DNA of 64,000 nt from F1-20-MAGs119 sp964556145 (GCA_964556145.1 CAZKVD010000001.1:14349-78348), one strand, 5' to 3'; counted from the stretch's first letter, positions 30,552 through 39,445 are shown. The notes: generated by a model from the letters alone, not told the origin. Translations and numbers: made by a program.

Positions 30552-32540
30552 TCAGATTTTCCTTTCCTTGCGGGTCGATCCGTTCGTACGAACATTCAGG
30601 AATCCGATCAATGCGCCGACAACGAGGAGCGCCAGCGCCGCGAAGAGAAAGCCGACGTTGAAGCGAGGACCGGTATTCGGAAGTTCGTCGGGAAAGAGCA
30701 CGAGGAAGTCACTCTCAACCGGCGCCGTCGTCGTGGTCGGTTGCAGAAGTGCCTGAAACTCGGGTGCTGCTGTTGTCGACGGTGATGTCGTTGTCGTCGT
30801 GGACGGAGGGGCGGTTGTTGTCACGACGTTTGCGACAAAAGTGGTCGTTGGGCCCGTCGTTGTCGATGGTGCGACGGTCGTTGGCGCCACGGTTGTCGGC
30901 GCCACGGTCGTTGGCGTAACGGTTGTGGTCGGTGCGATTGTCGTCGTCGTCGTGGTTGTTGTCGTTGTGGTTGTTGACGTGGTCGTCGAAGTTGGTGGAA
31001 CCACGACGGCGGTGATGGTTGCCGTGCGCAGTGGCGAGGTGACCCCGGCACCTGACGCGGTTGCTTTGTTCGTCACGGTCGCACTGTCGAGGTCGGCCGA
31101 CGTGACCGCATAATTGGCAGTGCACGACACCGACGAACCGGGCGCAAGCGTGGTCGTGGCGGCTCCACACGGGAAGGGCGTGCCGTTGGCGATGTGGTCG
31201 TCGGTGACCGTGAACTGTGCAGGGCCAAGCGGGACGTCGCCGTTGTTGGTGATCGTGTAGGTGTAGACGATGGCGTCGTCAACTTCATCAAAAGTGGTCG
31301 GTGATGCCGTTTTTTCGAGATCGATCGACATCGGTCCGGTCACCGTGTTGCGGAAGATGCAGGTGACGATTTCTCCTTCGCGGACGTCGATCTCCACCCC
31401 ACCGTTGATCGGAGTCTGACGGCCTCCATTCGGGTCTGCCACCGTGCAGTCCGCCGAAGACAATTGAAAGTCGTTACCGGTCATTTCGGTGATCGTGTGC
31501 ATGCCGAAGTTGACGATGTTGCCGAACGTCTTCGTGTTCGCGGTCGTCCCGTCATCGACCAGTGAAAAGTTCGTCAACGGTGCGGGCGCTGCGACGAAGT
31601 CGTAAGCGGCGGATCCTTCGATCGAGGCCTCTTTGATGACGGTGATCGAAGCCCCGTATACGACAGCTTCACTCGACAATGACCGATCCTGGTTTCCTGC
31701 GCCGCAGTTCGTTGTATCGGAACAGCCGAGACTGATGATTCGCATGTGGTAGGGCGAGCCCGGTAGTGACACGGCCGACTTGCCCGTTCCCCAGTCGCGT
31801 CGTTCGGCAATGTGGCCACCCCACGCCAGGACGACGGTGTCGGAACTGGCGGTGACATAGACAGTGATGCTGGTCTGGCTGTTGTCCGCGTACGAACCAG
31901 TCCTTGTGTGCGGCGATGGGTTGGCTGCGATCGTGCACGTGGCGGTTGCGCAGAGATCACCGTCGTTGTTCACCACCTGGCCTGCGGTGGGAAACGAGGC
32001 CCCGAATGCAGAGAACATGCGATCCGACACCTCCGTGACGCCGGCTGCCGCAACATTCGGATCGAGCGGTATCGCCAACTCCGCCGTTGCGCCGCAGGTC
32101 GATGGCGTGCACGGATCCGCGGTCTGGACACTCCGATCGAATGACGTGAGGTAATCGATCGCATGCTTGCCCGATTGCGTCGTATCCCATTCGATCGTGA
32201 TGGCATACGTTGCCCCGACGGCCAGATCTGTCATCACGGCGCGGTACGCAACGCTTTCACCTTCGAGATAGCGCGAGTTGTTCGCGTTCAGATTCCCGTG
32301 CTGCCACTGTTCCGGGTGCGCGGTGTCGCAGGTTGTCCCCAGATTCGCGCACTGATCAAGCGTGATTCCGGCTTTTGCCTGTGCCGGTGCGACGATGCCG
32401 ATCGCCCACGCCCCACTGCCTGCCACAAGAGCAGCAGCGAGTAACGCAATGAAACGACGTTTGCGTCGCAGGAACGATTCGAGTCGCCGCCTGCCGACGT
32501 TGAGTTCGGCCACCGAGCCGATGTCTTCCGAGGATCCCAT
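30552..32540 (-). CDS. LPXTG-anchored surface protein with DUF11-like repeat
   Basis: A 662-residue exported protein. A basic N-terminus and hydrophobic segment (about 28-50) end at a probable cleavage after APAQA (residue 55). The ectodomain has several Cys-containing beta domains; about residues 410-510 form a DUF11-type domain (IDLEKTASPTTFDEVDD, YTYTITNNGDVPLGPAQFTV). A Thr/Val/Pro-rich stalk follows, built partly from a repeated VAPTT unit. The C-terminus is a full sorting signal: LPNTG at 620-624, a hydrophobic helix and the tail RKERKI. A sortase would join it to the cell wall, but no sortase gene is in the window. GGGAGG lies six bases before ATG 32540. It heads the GT4/GH130 run, only three bases before GT4. 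Confidence 0.88.
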   Translation of the reverse strand: MGSSEDIGSVAELNVGRRRLESFLRRKRRFIALLAAALVAGSGAWAIGIVAPAQAKAGITLDQCANLGTTCDTAHPEQWQHGNLNANNSRYLEGESVAYRAVMTDLAVGATYAITIEWDTTQSGKHAIDYLTSFDRSVQTADPCTPSTCGATAELAIPLDPNVAAAGVTEVSDRMFSAFGASFPTAGQVVNNDGDLCATATCTIAANPSPHTRTGSYADNSQTSITVYVTASSDTVVLAWGGHIAERRDWGTGKSAVSLPGSPYHMRIISLGCSDTTNCGAGNQDRSLSSEAVVYGASITVIKEASIEGSAAYDFVAAPAPLTNFSLVDDGTTANTKTFGNIVNFGMHTITEMTGNDFQLSSADCTVADPNGGRQTPINGGVEIDVREGEIVTCIFRNTVTGPMSIDLEKTASPTTFDEVDDAIVYTYTITNNGDVPLGPAQFTVTDDHIANGTPFPCGAATTTLAPGSSVSCTANYAVTSADLDSATVTNKATASGAGVTSPLRTATITAVVVPPTSTTTSTTTTTTTTTTTTIAPTTTVTPTTVAPTTVAPTTVAPSTTTGPTTTFVANVVTTTAPPSTTTTTSPSTTAAPEFQALLQPTTTTAPVESDFLVLFPDELPNTGPRFNVGFLFAALALLVVGALIGFLNVRTNGSTRKERKI
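30868..30927 (-). repeat. 15-bp tandem repeat encoding VAPTT units
   Basis: Four consecutive 15-bp units of the type GGCGCCACGGTCGTT lie in the stalk of the LPXTG protein. They encode repeated V-A-P-T-T. The flanking DNA is also rich in Thr codons, so length variation by slippage is likely. Confidence 0.8.
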
Positions 32541-32672
32541 GTCAGCCTCCCGTTGAGCGTTGGAAACTGATCGGGGTCCGGGATCAGGATCGGCAACGTA
32601 ACGGCGTGCTGCAGTCGAGCGACACGACAATCCTCACATCCCTTTCGGGGGAGTCATTCGTACAGTCGAAAC

Positions 32673-33728
32673 ATGACGAGAAAGTTGTCGACATGCATCT
32701 CCGCATGCATGGTGGTGGTGACGCTTGCTTTTGTTCCGTCATCAGCGATCCTCGTGCGCGTCGATCCGTTGTTCGGTTACCATCGCGCGCCGGTCAGGGT
32801 TTTGATGACGCGTGCCGAGGCTGTGACCGTTGATCGCATGCAGCGCAGTGTGGTCACCAATGCAATCGGCATTCCCAGAACCGCCGCTTCCGTGGAATGG
32901 TTGATCGAGCCATCGGCGGTCCCCAGTCGGACGCTGGACTTGTCGCGCAAGGTTCTTGCTCGTCTGCAGTTTCTCTTCGAAGACCTGGGTTTGACGAGGG
33001 CCGATCGCACGTTCGTCGTCGTCGGCCGTAGTCAAAAATTCATCAACGAGACTCTCGAATCCGTCGACTGTTTTCCGAACCTCGTTCGCACGGGCGGTGT
33101 GCACCTGATGGGTGCGGCGGTCTGCAACCGACGCGTCATCGTGATCAACTTGACGGGTTATTTCTTTTTGCTGCGTGCGGGCGATGCGCTGACCTCGGAC
33201 ATGGAGACGAAGCCCGAACCGAGATTGTCCGGTTTCAACTACAAGATCGCCGACAGAAACATCTCCGGATTGGCGCACGAGTGGGTGCACGTGGCGCGCG
33301 CATCGGCGCACGATGGTCGTGTTGCAGTCGACGAACCTGCGTGGGTGCGCGAGGGATTTGCGGAGTTGATGGCAGGTATCGCGCGTGTTCTTGCGTTCGC
33401 TCCGCGCATGGACTACCTCGACTTCCACGTTGTTCGACTGCGCAAGTTCGCCGACTGGGGTCGCTCCTGTCCACAATCTCTTCGCCGCTACCGAGAGGAT
33501 TCGGACCTGCTCGCAGGTTGCGAGTACTACCTCGGAGCCGTTGCGATGGAATACCTCGTTGCGCAATTGGGTGGTCTTCCGAAGGTGATCGAACTGTTTC
33601 GCGCAAGTGCCGAAGGTTTGAATTTCGGTCGGGCATTCCGCGAGACCTACGGCATCTCCCTCGACGCATTCGAAGCACGCGCTGACGCATATTTGCGACG
33701 CATCGCCGACCTTCCTGATCCGTCCTAG
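32673..33728 (+). CDS. secreted HExxH putative metalloprotease
   Basis: A 351-residue protein with an N-terminal signal or anchor (about residues 7-28). It carries HEWVH at 202-206 and WVREGFAE at 224-231, a spacing seen in gluzincin (peptidase MA-like) enzymes, where the two His and the Glu of the second motif bind zinc. The rest is largely helical with no other recognisable domain. Its role is unknown; it is divergent from the LPXTG surface protein (132 bp gap), so it may act on envelope proteins. There is no clear ribosome binding site before the ATG at 32673. Confidence 0.7.
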   Translation: MTRKLSTCISACMVVVTLAFVPSSAILVRVDPLFGYHRAPVRVLMTRAEAVTVDRMQRSVVTNAIGIPRTAASVEWLIEPSAVPSRTLDLSRKVLARLQFLFEDLGLTRADRTFVVVGRSQKFINETLESVDCFPNLVRTGGVHLMGAAVCNRRVIVINLTGYFFLLRAGDALTSDMETKPEPRLSGFNYKIADRNISGLAHEWVHVARASAHDGRVAVDEPAWVREGFAELMAGIARVLAFAPRMDYLDFHVVRLRKFADWGRSCPQSLRRYREDSDLLAGCEYYLGAVAMEYLVAQLGGLPKVIELFRASAEGLNFGRAFRETYGISLDAFEARADAYLRRIADLPDPS

Positions 33729-33801
33729 GGGAATTCAACAGGGTACGGATGTCTCCTGACAGGACGTTTGGCGTGGTCTTTACTTCTCTTCGAAGACGTA
33801 T

Positions 33802-33818
33802 CCGTCCGGAGGGGACGG
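33802..33818. promoter_or_regulatory. inverted repeat before a response-regulator gene
   Basis: CCGTCC-GGAGG-GGACGG has perfect 6-bp arms and lies about 20 bp before the response-regulator start. It could be an operator or an RNA hairpin. A second short inverted repeat, TCCTG-A-CAGGA, lies at 33754-33764. Confidence 0.35.
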
Positions 33819-33838
33819 TCGAAAGACAGGAGAATTCA

Positions 33839-34507
33839 ATGATCAGGACACTGTTGTGTGACGACCATGCGCTGGTGCGCGAATCGCTGCCGTTGGCGCT
33901 GGAGGCCGAGGGGGACTTCAAGGTTGTGGGGGCGGTGGCCACCGTGGCAGATGCCCTCGAGGTTGCCCGACGTGAGGACCTTGATGTTGCCCTCATCGAC
34001 CTGCATCTTGCCGGCGAGAGCGGACTGTCACTTGTCGAGGCCTTGCGCGGTACGTTGCCCGACTGTCGGCCGGTGATTCTGTCGGGGTTTCCTTCCGACG
34101 ACTTGATCTACGAAGCCGGCAGGCTCGGCGCGTTCGACGTGATCGACAAGCAGTCGTCCACCCGCGACATTGCCTCACGCGTGCGCACCGCTGTCGGCGG
34201 GCGTCGAATGCTCGACGACTTCACCCGTCGTGCTGCAAAGGATCGTCTCGTGGGCGAAGGCCTGTTGACCTACAAGGAACTCGGGGCGACTGACCGGGAG
34301 ATTCTCGCCTTGATTGCACAGGGCATGACCGACAAGCAGATCAGCCAGCGCGTGTTTCTGAGCGCCCAGACCGTTCGCAACCGCATCTCGCGACTGCTCG
34401 GTCTTCTTGGTCGCGACAACCGCACACAGCTCGCATTGATGGTGACGGCGATGGATCCGTTCGTTGAAGGTGTCTTGGTGCCTGCGTCCGCGACTGTTGG
34501 GAAGTAG
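33839..34507 (+). CDS. LuxR-type response regulator
   Basis: A 222-residue NarL/FixJ-type regulator. The receiver domain has the acidic pair in LLCDDHALVRES, the phospho-acceptor Asp in VALIDLHLAGESG, Ser in VILSGFP and Lys in VIDKQSS. The C-terminal LuxR HTH is LGATDREILALIAQGMTDKQ and following. ATG at 33839 has AGGAG seven bases upstream; a longer frame lacks the receiver-domain character. No partner histidine kinase is nearby. An ANTAR protein gene follows after five bases. Confidence 0.92.
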   Translation: MIRTLLCDDHALVRESLPLALEAEGDFKVVGAVATVADALEVARREDLDVALIDLHLAGESGLSLVEALRGTLPDCRPVILSGFPSDDLIYEAGRLGAFDVIDKQSSTRDIASRVRTAVGGRRMLDDFTRRAAKDRLVGEGLLTYKELGATDREILALIAQGMTDKQISQRVFLSAQTVRNRISRLLGLLGRDNRTQLALMVTAMDPFVEGVLVPASATVGK

Positions 34508-34512
34508 TCGAG

Positions 34513-34773
34513 GTGGAGAGCGACCCCGTGGCAACGGGTGACCACGATGTCGTGCGTCAACTCCGTGAGGCGCTTGATTCGCGCGTGGTCATCGAACAAG
34601 CGAAGGGAATGATCGCAGTTCAACGCAGGTTGCCGGTTGCGGCTGCTTTCGAGCAGCTACGTACCGAAGCGCGTCGACGCCGTGTCTCGATACATGTCGT
34701 GGCTGCAGAGGTGGTGCAGGCGCACGAGAGCCCGTCCGGCCCGGGGCTCATTGTCCGGCAAGGATGGGAGTGA
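34513..34773 (+). CDS. stand-alone ANTAR-domain RNA-binding protein
   Basis: An 86-residue protein consisting almost only of an ANTAR domain: REALDSRVVIEQAKGMIAVQ, then AAFEQLRTEARRRRVSIH, with the conserved Ala, Arg and hydrophobic positions of the family. ANTAR domains bind paired RNA hairpins and prevent transcription termination. They are normally attached to a receiver or sensor; here the sensor is absent. The GTG start at 34513 follows the response regulator by five bases, so the two may form a split regulator. Its 3' end overlaps prfC on the other strand by 26 bp. Confidence 0.85.
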   Translation: MESDPVATGDHDVVRQLREALDSRVVIEQAKGMIAVQRRLPVAAAFEQLRTEARRRRVSIHVVAAEVVQAHESPSGPGLIVRQGWE

Positions 34774-36337
34774 GTGTCAGCTCGGGTTCGTCGGCCAGCA
34801 GGCGCTGCAGTCGGAACTTGTTCTCGAAGAGCGCAACGAGCGCGTCGTCGCCACGCTTCAGGATTCTGATACCGCCGATTGCCTGAAGGCGGGGCACGCT
34901 TGCCTTGTCGGTCAAGCGAATGGCTTGGTACACGGTCGGGCGGACCTCGATCGGTGCATTGAACTCGCCGGCCAAGCGATGCGCAAACACCTCCAACTGC
35001 AGGGCGCCGACCGCTGCGAGGATCGGATCGCTGTCACCCAGATCGGGGTCGCGCAGCACCTGAACAACACCTTCCTCGTCGAGTTGTGCGAGGCCCTTGC
35101 GGAACTGCTTGAAACGCCCCGAGTCGAGGGGACGTGCGGTGGCAAAGACTTCGGGCTCGAATCGTGGCACGCCGGGGAATTCGACGGCATCGTCGGCATA
35201 GAGAGTGTCGCCGATGCGCAGGTCGTTGGCGTTGATGAGGCCGATGATGTCGCCCGGATAGGCGGTCTCGATCGTTTCGCGGTCGTTCCCGAACGCCGTC
35301 GTTGCATACTTCGTGGCAACGAGTCGTTTCGATCTGATGCACGTGGCGTCCATTCCGCGTTCGAAAACGCCCGAGCACACCCGTGCAAATGCGAGTCGGT
35401 CACGGTGATTCGGGTCCATGTTCGCCTGGATCTTGAAAACGAACGCCGAGAATGGCGAGTCGAGTTCGCGGGGCACGTCGTTCACGTCGGTACGCGGCGC
35501 GGGAGCCGGTGCAAGATCAACGACTGCGTCAAGGAGCATGCGAACACCGAAGTTGGTGAGTGCCGAGCCGACGAACACGGGCGTCGTGGATCCGGCCAGG
35601 AATGACTCGATGTCGACATTGGCACCGATTGCGTCGAGCAGAGAGCAGCCGTCGATGGCCGCGGTCCAAGCGGCACCCTCGGCTGCTGCCGCCTCGTCGG
35701 CCGGAACGACCTCTTCGGGGGAAAGTTCGGCACCGTGGGCAGTACGAACGAAACGGACGAAGTTGCCCGTGCGCCTGTCGATGACGCCCCGGAAATCGCC
35801 GGGGATGCCGACCGGCCAGGTGACCGGCGTCGGCTTCAGGCCGATCTGTTCTTCAACTTCGTCGAGCAGCTCGAGGGGATCGCGCCCCGGCCGGTCGTAC
35901 TTGTTGAAAAACGTGATGACGGGCAGGTTGCGTGAACGACACACCTGGAACAACTTGAGCGTCTGGGACTCGATGCCCTTTGCCGTGTCGAGCACCATGA
36001 CGACCGAGTCGACGGCGGCGAGTACGCGGTAGGTGTCTTCGGAGAAGTCGCGGTGGCCGGGAGTGTCGAGCAGGTTGAACGTGTGGCCGCGGTAGGGAAA
36101 CTGCAGAACGGCCGATGAAATCGAGATACCTCGTTGCTTTTCGAGATCCATCCAGTCGGAGGTGGCCGCCTTGCGTCCACCGCGAGCCCGAACGGCCCCG
36201 GCCTCTTGCACCGCGCCTGCGTACAAGAGAAATTTTTCGGTCAACGTCGTTTTGCCCGCATCGGGGTGGGAGATGATTGCGAACGTACGCCGGTTGGCTG
36301 CCTGTGCCGACACGTCGGACTTTTGCTGGGGGTTCAT
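34748..36337 (-). CDS. prfC: peptide chain release factor 3
   Basis: A 529-residue translational GTPase. G1 is SHPDAGKTTLTEK (about residues 28-40), G2 RGISISSAVLQF, G3 DTPGHRDFSEDTYR, G4 FFNKYDRPGRDP. The RF3-specific features are the QEAGAVRARGGRKAATSDWM segment and the C-terminal domains starting VPRFEPEVFATARPLDSGRFKQF (quoted only in part: GRFKQFRKGLAQLDEEG). RF3 removes RF1/RF2 from the ribosome after peptide release. ATG at 36337 is the natural start. The length is normal. Confidence 0.95.
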   Translation of the reverse strand: MNPQQKSDVSAQAANRRTFAIISHPDAGKTTLTEKFLLYAGAVQEAGAVRARGGRKAATSDWMDLEKQRGISISSAVLQFPYRGHTFNLLDTPGHRDFSEDTYRVLAAVDSVVMVLDTAKGIESQTLKLFQVCRSRNLPVITFFNKYDRPGRDPLELLDEVEEQIGLKPTPVTWPVGIPGDFRGVIDRRTGNFVRFVRTAHGAELSPEEVVPADEAAAAEGAAWTAAIDGCSLLDAIGANVDIESFLAGSTTPVFVGSALTNFGVRMLLDAVVDLAPAPAPRTDVNDVPRELDSPFSAFVFKIQANMDPNHRDRLAFARVCSGVFERGMDATCIRSKRLVATKYATTAFGNDRETIETAYPGDIIGLINANDLRIGDTLYADDAVEFPGVPRFEPEVFATARPLDSGRFKQFRKGLAQLDEEGVVQVLRDPDLGDSDPILAAVGALQLEVFAHRLAGEFNAPIEVRPTVYQAIRLTDKASVPRLQAIGGIRILKRGDDALVALFENKFRLQRLLADEPELTLTPILAGQ

Positions 36338-36401
36338 CGGACTACAGACGCTACCGACCGACGTAGTGTGACGCGGGGCAACGACGGGAAATGGGGAAGC
36401 A

Positions 36402-37484
36402 GTGAACAACGACGGAGTCTTTCAGCGGATCGAGTTTTCCCATGGTCCGGCCATGGCGAACCGGCTGATGCTGGCCCCGCTGACGAACCAGCAGAGCCAC
36501 TCCGACGGCACGCTGTCGGACGATGAGCATCGTTGGCTCACGATGCGCGCCCTCGGCGGATTTGGTCTCACCATGACGTGTGCCGCGTCGGTGCAGTTCG
36601 CCGGAATCGGCTTCGCGGGACAACTCGGTGTTCACGACGATGCCCACGTGCCCGGCCTCACACGCTTGGCATGCGACATCAAGATGGCCGGCAGCGTCGC
36701 CATCGTGCAACTGCACCATGCAGGAAACCGCTCGCCACGTGAACTCACGGGCACCGATCCGCTGTGTCCGTCCGACGATCCGGAAACCGGTGCGCGTGCG
36801 ATGACGAACGATGAAGTGCACGAGATGATCGGTGCCTTCGTTGCAGCAGCACGCAGGACGCAAAGTGCCGGGTTCGACGGGGTTGAACTGCACGGTGCGC
36901 ACGGGTACCTGCTGTGCCAGTTCCTGTCGGCCGAACTGAACCATCGCGGTGACGAGTTCGGCGGGACGTTGGAGAATCGGTCGAGGCCACTGTTCTCGAT
37001 CATCGATGGCATTCGCCGCGAATGCGGCGATGACTTCCATGTCGGCGTTCGTTTGTCGCCGGAACGCTTCGGAATGCGGATCGACGAAATCATCGACGTC
37101 TACCGCCGTCTCGTCTCTGACGGGCAGGTCGACATGATCGACATGTCCCTGTGGGATTGGTCGAAGAATGCCAACGAAGAAGCACACGCCCACAGCCGGC
37201 TGATCGACATCTTCGCCGGAATCGAACGTCGCAACGTCAAATTGGCGGTTGCCGGAAAGCTGTACACCGCGGCTGCCGTCAGGGCCGTCATCGAATCGGG
37301 TGCCGACATCGCGGCAATCGGCCGGGCAGCGATCACGAACCACGACTTTCCGCACCGCATGCGTGACGACGAGGACTTCTCGATGCGTGCGCTCCCCGTA
37401 AGCGCCCAAATCCTGCGCGACGAGGGCTTGTCCGACACGTTCGTCGGCTACATGCGGAACTGGAAGGGTTTCGTCGCGGACTGA
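36402..37484 (+). CDS. Old Yellow Enzyme-family NADH:flavin oxidoreductase
   Basis: A 360-residue TIM-barrel flavoprotein. It has MANRLMLAPLTNQQS at the start, IVQLHHAGNRSPRE, the catalytic motif HGAHGYLLCQFLSAELNHRG, then FGGTLENRSR and GVRLSPERFGM, and an FMN phosphate site near AIGRAAITN. OYE enzymes reduce activated C=C bonds with NAD(P)H. The active site fits ene-reductases rather than 2,4-dienoyl-CoA reductases, which would have a C-terminal FeS domain. GTG start at 36402. It opens the nine-gene co-directional run and is 20 bp from the TauD-like gene; whether it belongs to the acylation system is unclear. Confidence 0.9.
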   Translation: MNNDGVFQRIEFSHGPAMANRLMLAPLTNQQSHSDGTLSDDEHRWLTMRALGGFGLTMTCAASVQFAGIGFAGQLGVHDDAHVPGLTRLACDIKMAGSVAIVQLHHAGNRSPRELTGTDPLCPSDDPETGARAMTNDEVHEMIGAFVAAARRTQSAGFDGVELHGAHGYLLCQFLSAELNHRGDEFGGTLENRSRPLFSIIDGIRRECGDDFHVGVRLSPERFGMRIDEIIDVYRRLVSDGQVDMIDMSLWDWSKNANEEAHAHSRLIDIFAGIERRNVKLAVAGKLYTAAAVRAVIESGADIAAIGRAAITNHDFPHRMRDDEDFSMRALPVSAQILRDEGLSDTFVGYMRNWKGFVAD

Positions 37485-37504
37485 CCAGGGCTACGGTTTG
37501 CGCG

Positions 37505-38344
37505 GTGGAGGTGAAGCGACTGACCGGTGTGTTCGGCGCCGAGGTGGTTGTCGACGACGTACGTCGCCTTGGTACGACCGAAGTCGATGAACTTCGGCGC
37601 CACGTCTGTGACCATGAAGTCGTCGTCCTGCGCGGACAAACGTTGTCGGTCGCCGAGCAGGTGGAATTGTCGCGTCGGCTCGGACCGGCCGGCCCGGTGC
37701 CGTTCATCGAAGCGAGCCCCGACCATCCCGAAGTCATCAAGGTCGTCAAAGAGGCCGGCGACGGTGATGCCTTCAATTTCGGCGGGGCATGGCACAGCGA
37801 CTTCAGCTTCCAGCCCGAGCCCCCGGCATTCACCCTCCTGTACGCGATCGACATCCCGCCATTCGGTGGCGACACCTTGTGGGCCTCGATGACGGCGGCA
37901 TGGCGCGGTCTCTCGCCCGAAAGGCAGGTCGAACTGTCCCGGTTGGTCGCCGTTCACACCGCGCGCGATGCGTACTCACGAAAGATGCAACCGCTCCATT
38001 CCGGACTGTCGGGGATGAACATTGTCTGCGACGACACTGCCAATGACGCCGAAGCGCATCCCCTGGTGGTGACTCACCCCGAGACCGGAAGAAAGTCCCT
38101 CTTTTTCAATCGGGCTTATGTTCGGGACTTGGTCGACGTCGACGACAAAGAGGCGGCGAGGCTCCTCGAGTGGCTGCACGCACACACGACCGACGCGCGG
38201 TTCACTCTGCGCCATCGTTGGTCGGTGGGGGATCTCGTCATCTGGGACAACCGGTCGACTCAGCACTATGCGTTGAATGACTACGCCGGATTTCGTCGTG
38301 AGTTGCATCGCACGACGGTCGCCGGCGATCGCCCACGGAGTTGA
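37505..38344 (+). CDS. TauD/TfdA-family Fe(II)/2-oxoglutarate dioxygenase
   Basis: A 279-residue enzyme. The iron ligands are H97-x-D99 (WHSDFSF) and distal H254 (QHYALNDY); Arg265 is placed to bind 2-oxoglutarate (RRELHRTT). The sequence GGDTLWASM and SLFFNRAYV are typical of the family. Such enzymes hydroxylate or cleave small carboxylates, sulfonates or amino acids. It is 6 bp from the sulfotransferase-like gene, so it may provide or modify the acyl group used by the Dlt-like genes; this is inference. Start is GTG at 37505. Confidence 0.88.
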   Translation: MEVKRLTGVFGAEVVVDDVRRLGTTEVDELRRHVCDHEVVVLRGQTLSVAEQVELSRRLGPAGPVPFIEASPDHPEVIKVVKEAGDGDAFNFGGAWHSDFSFQPEPPAFTLLYAIDIPPFGGDTLWASMTAAWRGLSPERQVELSRLVAVHTARDAYSRKMQPLHSGLSGMNIVCDDTANDAEAHPLVVTHPETGRKSLFFNRAYVRDLVDVDDKEAARLLEWLHAHTTDARFTLRHRWSVGDLVIWDNRSTQHYALNDYAGFRRELHRTTVAGDRPRS

Positions 38345-38350
38345 TCAACG

Positions 38351-39208
38351 ATGTTCCTGGCAATCGCAAGCACCGGTCGCACGGCAACGTCATACGTTGC
38401 CGAAGCACTGAACCATGTCGACGGGATTGCCGCGCTTCACGAGGGTCACTTGGGGAACGACGCAGGCTCCGATGTGCTTCCGATGGTGAATCTCGACAAC
38501 TTCCAGTGCTTCAAGAGTCCTGAACGGGCGAAAATGGTCGTTTCCGAAAAGCGGAATCCCGAACTTCTCGAAGGCGTGTGTCGAGGCCTCGGTGTCGAGA
38601 TGCTCGTCGACGTTGCCTATTACAACTCCGTTCTCTTGGCCGAGATGCTTGAACAGGTGCCGACGTCTCACGGTGCGATCATCATCAGGGACTGCGAGTC
38701 CTTTGTCCGGTCGGCAACGTGGTTCACGGGTACCGATCCGATGCCCGTCGGTTGGCCCGACCCGGCGAAGGCTCTCGATTCCCGTGAACGGTTCATTGGC
38801 CTCGGTCGACTTCGCCCATTCGATGGCGATGATCTGCGCGAGTGGGCGGGTTGGGGTGCTGTCGAACGCAACATCTGGTTGTGGCGCGCAACAAACACCG
38901 TGTTGTGCAACACCTGGCAACGCTTTCCCGATCGCGTGCACTTTCTCGATTTCAAGGAACTCATCAGCGATCCGACGGGCATTCTGCAGGGTCTGTTGGC
39001 TACCATCGGTCGTCCCCTCGTTGATGACCGCTTTGGCCAGCTCGAGAGGGCGCTCGTCGAGGCGCACCAGCGTCAAAACGAGCGGCGCGGCGGTTATCAG
39101 GTCGGTGCATCCGACACCTGGACCGCCGAGCAACGTCGTCTCTTGTCCGAGGCAACGAAGGAAATCGCGAGTCGAGTGGAGAAGTTGCGTGGCCGACGGG
39201 CTGGTTGA
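38351..39208 (+). CDS. sulfotransferase-like P-loop protein
   Basis: A 285-residue protein that starts directly with a P-loop-like IASTGRTATSYVAEAL (residues 5-20), comparable to the 5'-phosphosulfate loop of PAPS sulfotransferases. The stretch IIIRDCESFVRSATWF resembles the 3'-phosphate loop (RDP.D...S). The fold is therefore likely sulfotransferase-related, but a catalytic His or Lys cannot be fixed by eye. No PAPS synthesis genes are nearby. It overlaps the carrier-protein gene by 20 bp, so its product probably acts in the same pathway. ATG at 38351. Confidence 0.65.
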   Translation: MFLAIASTGRTATSYVAEALNHVDGIAALHEGHLGNDAGSDVLPMVNLDNFQCFKSPERAKMVVSEKRNPELLEGVCRGLGVEMLVDVAYYNSVLLAEMLEQVPTSHGAIIIRDCESFVRSATWFTGTDPMPVGWPDPAKALDSRERFIGLGRLRPFDGDDLREWAGWGAVERNIWLWRATNTVLCNTWQRFPDRVHFLDFKELISDPTGILQGLLATIGRPLVDDRFGQLERALVEAHQRQNERRGGYQVGASDTWTAEQRRLLSEATKEIASRVEKLRGRRAG

Positions 39209-39437
39209 CCAAATAGTGGACATCATCAAGTCGGTGCTGTCGGCGCGGGGAGCCACCGACGTCGCGGTCTCGATCGACTCGGGAATGGGCAACCCTCCGG
39301 CGTGGGACTCGCTTGCCTTCGTCGAGATTTTCACGACCGTTTCCACGCGGCTCGGAATCGATGTCAGCGACGACGATGCAATCCACTTCATGACGGTGCG
39401 CGAAATCGTCGACTTCGTCGCCGATCAAGCCGGCTGA
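39189..39437 (+). CDS. acyl/peptidyl carrier protein (DltC-like)
   Basis: An 82-residue carrier protein. The phosphopantetheine site is Ser41 in PPAWDSLAFVEI, followed by a helix III region (FTTVSTRLGIDVSDDDA) and FMTVREIVDFVADQ at the end. The length and four-helix layout match DltC-type carriers. GTG start at 39189 lies in the end of the upstream gene. The adenylation gene follows after 8 bp. A phosphopantetheinyl transferase is needed in trans. Confidence 0.88.
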   Translation: MADGLVDQIVDIIKSVLSARGATDVAVSIDSGMGNPPAWDSLAFVEIFTTVSTRLGIDVSDDDAIHFMTVREIVDFVADQAG

Positions 39438-39445
39438 GGAGTCCC

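Noticed and set aside
30799..31113. A Val-rich open frame on the plus strand
   Set aside because: It is the complement of the Thr-codon repeat of the LPXTG protein stalk; low complexity, no start signal.
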